Source of the DNA: Lotus japonicus
Taxonomy: Eukaryota; Streptophyta; Magnoliopsida; Fabales; Fabaceae
Direction of reading: 5' to 3'
DNA length: 64,000 bases
NCBI RefSeq assembly: GCF_012489685.1
Contig: NC_080045.1
Location: 13,541,648 to 13,605,647, forward strand
Shown: positions 63,766-64,000 of the stretch, one piece after another
Layout of the letters: each line of letters opens with the position of its first letter
Numbering within the stretch: position 1 is the first letter of the stretch
Made by a program: the position numbers and the translations under genes
The notes under the pieces: generated by a model
Database searches by the model: none
What the model saw: the letters and a program-made list of their open reading frames with translations, nothing else
Told to the model about the DNA's origin: nothing

Positions 63766-64000
63766 CTAGATATAATACACACGCGTCGCACGTGCATTAC
63801 ACAAATTTATTTATATTTCATAGAGAATATTTTATAAAAAAATTTACTATATTATAAATGTATAAAGAACATATAAAAATGTGATTTAGAGGGTTTCAAA
63901 ATTTATTATTATGTGCCAAGACATGACATTTATTACGCTAAACAATCACTTATAAGTCAATTATGAGAAAATAGAACTAATAAAGAAGGCATGAAATGTT
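63766..64000 (-). mobile_element. Helitron-like 3' terminal region, cut by the window edge
   Basis: Homologous to 7144-7400 in the same orientation. On the minus strand it ends with GCACGTGCGACGCGTGTG, a GC-rich imperfect hairpin, then CTAG (63766-63769) beside T. The body continues beyond 64000. Confidence 0.45.

Noticed and set aside
1..64000. tRNA, rRNA or snoRNA genes
   Set aside because: I looked for cloverleaf A/B-box patterns and rRNA words and found none; the only tRNA-related matches are the two primer-binding sites.

Overview
This window is from a plant nuclear genome: an intron-containing chloroplast-lumen protein gene, plant-type LINEs with an RRM-bearing ORF1, PIF/hAT/CACTA/Helitron-like DNA transposons and two SIRE-lineage Ty1/copia retrotransposons whose primer-binding sites match initiator methionine tRNA. 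The AT-rich background and the type of SIRE element suggest a eudicot, probably a papilionoid legume. The species call is inference.

Layout. 1-5.9 kb is LINE debris: an ORF1 fragment on the minus strand is split by a complete hAT element with an 8-bp target duplication, followed by a decayed reverse transcriptase and another ORF1 tail. 7.1-11.9 kb holds a three-exon NAC-domain pseudogene (minus strand), an AT-rich tandem array and an inverted partial copy of the same NAC gene. 12.4-18.1 kb has a PIF/Harbinger-like MITE containing a CCA-rich tract, a LINE split by a solo LTR, and a third LINE tail. 19.36-21.16 kb is the only apparently intact host gene, a six-exon gene for a TPM-domain thylakoid lumen protein (15 kDa type). 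21.9-23.3 kb has two nested MITEs, and 23.8-28.2 kb is a candidate Helitron.

Two nearly complete, young SIRE-type elements dominate the rest. Element 1 spans 28620-40777 (target duplication GTGAC). Element 2 spans 47421-58359 (target duplication ATGAA) and lies inside the 3' UTR of a LINE. Each carries LTR - PBS - gag - pol (+1 frame) - long ORF2 - a short antisense ORF - several purine tracts - LTR. Each is defective differently: element 1 has a stop codon in gag, and element 2 has an exact 390-codon in-frame deletion removing integrase. Between them lie an acylphosphatase pseudogene and a CACTA remnant holding a 4.1-kb solo LTR. A further 5'-truncated LINE with a 14-bp target duplication is at 61.8-63.1 kb.

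The most interesting signal is in the 3' third of the two retrotransposons. ORF2 appears to have its own promoter, with an inverted pair of AACCGTTG motifs and a TATA-like box. Downstream on the opposite strand, both copies keep an indel-free 130-codon coiled-coil ORF with a TATA box 50 bp from its ATG. This ORF2/antisense block differs by roughly 16-21 % at protein level between copies, while gag and pol differ by about 2 %, so it behaves like a separately evolving cassette.
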